Shown here piece by piece: positions 63,201-64,000 of a stretch of DNA of 64,000 nt (its first letter is position 1; each line of letters opens with the position of its first letter). The DNA is from Strix aluco (lineage: Eukaryota > Chordata > Aves > Strigiformes > Strigidae): the NCBI RefSeq assembly GCF_031877795.1, contig NC_133940.1:12525985-12589984 (forward strand), read 5' to 3'. Both the position numbers and the translations under genes were made by a program. The notes under the pieces were generated by a model, which did not search any database, was not told where the DNA came from, and saw only the letters and a list, made by a program, of their open reading frames with translations.

Positions 63201-64000
63201 AGAGCACTTGTTCCCCAGTCCCACAGTACCTGGGGATTGAGAGGACACTTCAGCCAAGTGGCTGGGCAGAAGAGCAGATGAAATAAGGTGCACTTTATCC
63301 CATACGCAAGCTGAAGCCATGATTAATTGACATAATGCAATATAGCAGCTTTTCATTGGAGAAACTGCTGTGAAAGTTGTTTAGCCTTTTTCATTAGGAA
63401 GCCTTACTTTTAAAGATTGTAGCTGTGCATTGAATGCTCCCTCAGGCCATGCCTTGGCAGGCAGCTCCTCAGCCCAAGAGAGATCTTTTGTCTTGGGTTC
63501 TCTCTTCACTTCTTCCACAGGCTCCAAGTATTGTTCCAGATCCCATGTAAATGCCTTGCTCCTTCCAGATGCAGCCCTTACCTGAAGGTCCCTGCTGATG
63601 TCCATCGCTCCCCTTGCTCTACTCTCTCCCACAGCACCCAGGGCCACAGTGGAGCCTGGTGGCCCTCCCTGCACAGTGCATAGACCATGACTTTGGCAGG
63701 GCCACCGTAAGTGACAGGTTACCCTTGGGTCTCTCTTGGCTGCTGACATTTGGATTAGAGCATTTCTGTTCCTCCACCTCTCCCTCACCTCTGGTTGCCT
63801 GTTCACACTTATCCTTGCCCATTGCTGGGACTTTCTCCCTTTCTGCCTGCTCCTCTGATAGTTTCTTTGTCTCCTTAAATGTCTCTCCCTTTTGTTTTTC
63901 TTTTACCAGTGCGGACAGATGCTGTTCCCATGGCATGGGGATGGTCTGATTCCCCAGGACCTTACTGCAGCCACACTGGGGAGCATCTCCCCCAGCCAGG
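60253..64000 (+). other. GAB3: GAB3 intron 2, first 3.7 kb
   Basis: The intron begins GTAGGA. No sequence resembling the next GAB3 exon was found on the + strand before the window ends. About 63380-63940 carries two minus-strand open frames rich in Lys and Glu, with donor-like GTAAGG motifs. I do not recognise them; an old repeat or an antisense transcript is possible. Confidence 0.6.

Noticed and set aside
1..64000. CRISPR array, operons, ribosome-binding sites, prophage or insertion sequences
   Set aside because: The gene structure, introns, CpG island, CR1 and LTR show vertebrate nuclear DNA; no regularly spaced repeats or bacterial gene arrangement exist.
1..64000. tRNA, rRNA or small nuclear RNA genes
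   Set aside because: I scanned by eye for B-box-like GGTTCRAATCC sequences and rRNA-like blocks and saw none. A covariance-model search would be needed to exclude diverged copies.

Overview
The window looks like nuclear DNA from a bird. It is mostly non-coding, AT-leaning and poor in repeats. The recognisable interspersed repeats are of avian type: a 3'-end fragment of a CR1 LINE (36.1 kb) and a long solo retroviral LTR of a family I know from bird genomes (9.4-10.4 kb). One vertebrate gene can be named with confidence. It is GAB3 (GRB2-associated binding protein 3), on the + strand, of which only the first two coding exons lie here. The species cannot be told from the sequence; the LTR family suggests a neoavian bird, which is an inference.

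Layout. 1-870: minus-strand reading frames that look protein-like but are broken by a stop and a frame change and run off the left edge; not identified. 870-9383: no gene seen; a CTCF-like motif at about 2.4 kb and a T23 run at 5.17 kb. 9384-10415: a complete solo LTR in + orientation with an internal minisatellite. 10416-13480: no gene seen; the end is AT-rich. 13480-14237: CpG-island promoter, 5' leader and coding exon 1 of GAB3. 14238-59948: a 45.7-kb first intron. It holds a small CpG-rich islet (23.1-23.3 kb), the CR1 fragment, a 56-bp tandem duplication, a perfect (CAG)8/(CTG)8 inverted repeat next to a pyrimidine tract (57.6-57.7 kb), and otherwise nothing recognised. 59949-60252: coding exon 2, which completes the PH domain. 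60253-64000: start of intron 2. The rest of the gene (the proline-rich, tyrosine-rich docking region) lies to the right of the window.

GAB3 is a scaffold of cytokine and growth-factor signalling. The PH domain, which is all that is encoded here, brings the protein to phosphoinositides at the membrane. The distal part, absent here, recruits GRB2, SHP2 and PI3K. The most interesting local structure is in the 5' leader. An upstream ORF runs through a (CA)n-type repeat and stops on a TGA that overlaps the GAB3 start (ATGA). Because the intervening frame is fully open, loss of a single 2-base repeat unit would fuse that ORF in frame to GAB3. I found no evidence of a wholly new multi-gene system; this is mainly ordinary intron and intergenic DNA with a few notable structures.
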